From assembly GCA_951329385.1 (NCBI GenBank), contig OX589599.1, forward strand, positions 9,114,001 to 9,178,000: a DNA stretch of 64,000 bases, in the 5' to 3' direction. The notes under the pieces were generated by a model, which searched no databases, was not told where the DNA came from, and saw only the letters and a list, made by a program, of their open reading frames with translations. The stretch comes from Polia nebulosa (Eukaryota; Arthropoda; Insecta; Lepidoptera; Noctuidae). The position numbers were made by a program, and so were the translations under genes. Of this stretch, positions 63,451-64,000 are shown one piece after another; position 1 is the first letter of the stretch, and the number at the start of each line of letters is the position of its first letter.

Positions 63451-64000
63451 AAAAAACTCAATCAATCAAATCAATCAATATCTTTATTGTGGATCATAGG
63501 TAGGTACATAATACAGGTCTTAAATAATTGAATTAGGATCAACTATGTCCCGCCCATTGGGCATACAATATTTATATACATCGTTATTTAATTAAATTTA
63601 ATACAATTATTGTTACAAATTATTATAATTTCATATAAAATATAATAGAGATCATAATTTAGGTAGGTACACATCAGTGGGCCACCGAACGCATCATGAC
63701 TGAGGGTGGCTGTCAACCCACTCAACTCAACTAATATCTACTGAAAAAGAGAGTGACACTCCGGGAGTGTTAGTGTTATTCATTTTCTAATAAACGCTAG
63801 TAAAATACCAAAAGGTTTTTACATCATTCCGCTGGTATCCCGCTCTGAAGAAAAAAATATACTTACATCTTTATTTGCCTTTATCTCAATAACCACCATC
63901 TTTCTATCCATTAGATGCTATTTGAAGCAAAACATTTAAAAATCTTTTCTACCAATAAAAAATTCAACCGACGAAAAAGAACTAAAAAGCAAAAAATAAA

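Noticed and set aside
1..64000. A host gene with exons
   Set aside because: No chain of conserved coding segments with splice signals was visible. Every recognisable protein piece belongs to a transposable element. Small exons could still be missed without similarity search.

Overview
The window is non-coding, repeat-dense DNA from an insect, almost certainly a moth (Lepidoptera; the mix of repeats looks noctuid-like, which is inference). The signs are the Lepidoptera-typical short Helitron-like elements that open with TC and a TAATATTATAAATGCGAAAG-like head and close with a GCTAGT-like tail, the CCGGCCAAGTG / GGGTTCCGTACC dispersed repeat, tRNA- and 5S-rRNA-derived SINEs, and AT-rich spacers. 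I found no host protein-coding gene, no rRNA gene and no functional tRNA gene. Nearly every reading frame in the window is chance or lies inside a repeat.

Two transposable elements carry long reading frames. (1) A mariner DNA transposon at 34291-35582 is complete by sequence: TA target site on both sides, about 29-bp inverted ends, and one uninterrupted 360-residue transposase with a D,D34D triad. (2) A BEL/Pao LTR retrotransposon at 43945-49669 has 606-bp LTRs differing at one position and a CCAGC target duplication. It has gag, protease, reverse transcriptase and RNase H, but the whole integrase zinc finger and catalytic core are missing from pol, and an in-frame TAA lies inside the gag zinc-knuckle array. 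It is a very young but non-autonomous insertion.

The rest is layered fossils and short non-autonomous elements. 1-6.9 kb: MITEs (one with perfect 48-bp ends, one 364-bp fold-back), a SINE, an RTE-like LINE end. 8.7-12.5 kb: nested Helitron-like elements, a GCATGC minisatellite, LINE ends. 14-24.5 kb: 5S-SINE, tRNA-SINEs, a tandem repeat, hairpin-ended repeats, a local duplication. 25-33 kb: more of the same plus an unidentified block (27.1-28.4 kb). 33.5-35.6 kb: two MITEs beside the mariner. 35.7-43.8 kb: LINE ends, a pair of twin hairpins, palindromes. 43.9-49.7 kb: the BEL/Pao element. 50-64 kb: MITEs, SINE tails, a composite element with a perfect 42-bp palindrome, RTE ends, and an R1-like LINE end inserted in a Helitron-like element.

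Functionally the elements form dependency pairs. A poly(A)-tailed repeat shares its 3' part with the end of an R1-like LINE, which suggests LINE-driven copying. The integrase-less BEL/Pao copy would need an intact relative. The MITEs need transposases that are not in this window. The mariner is the only element here that could be self-sufficient.
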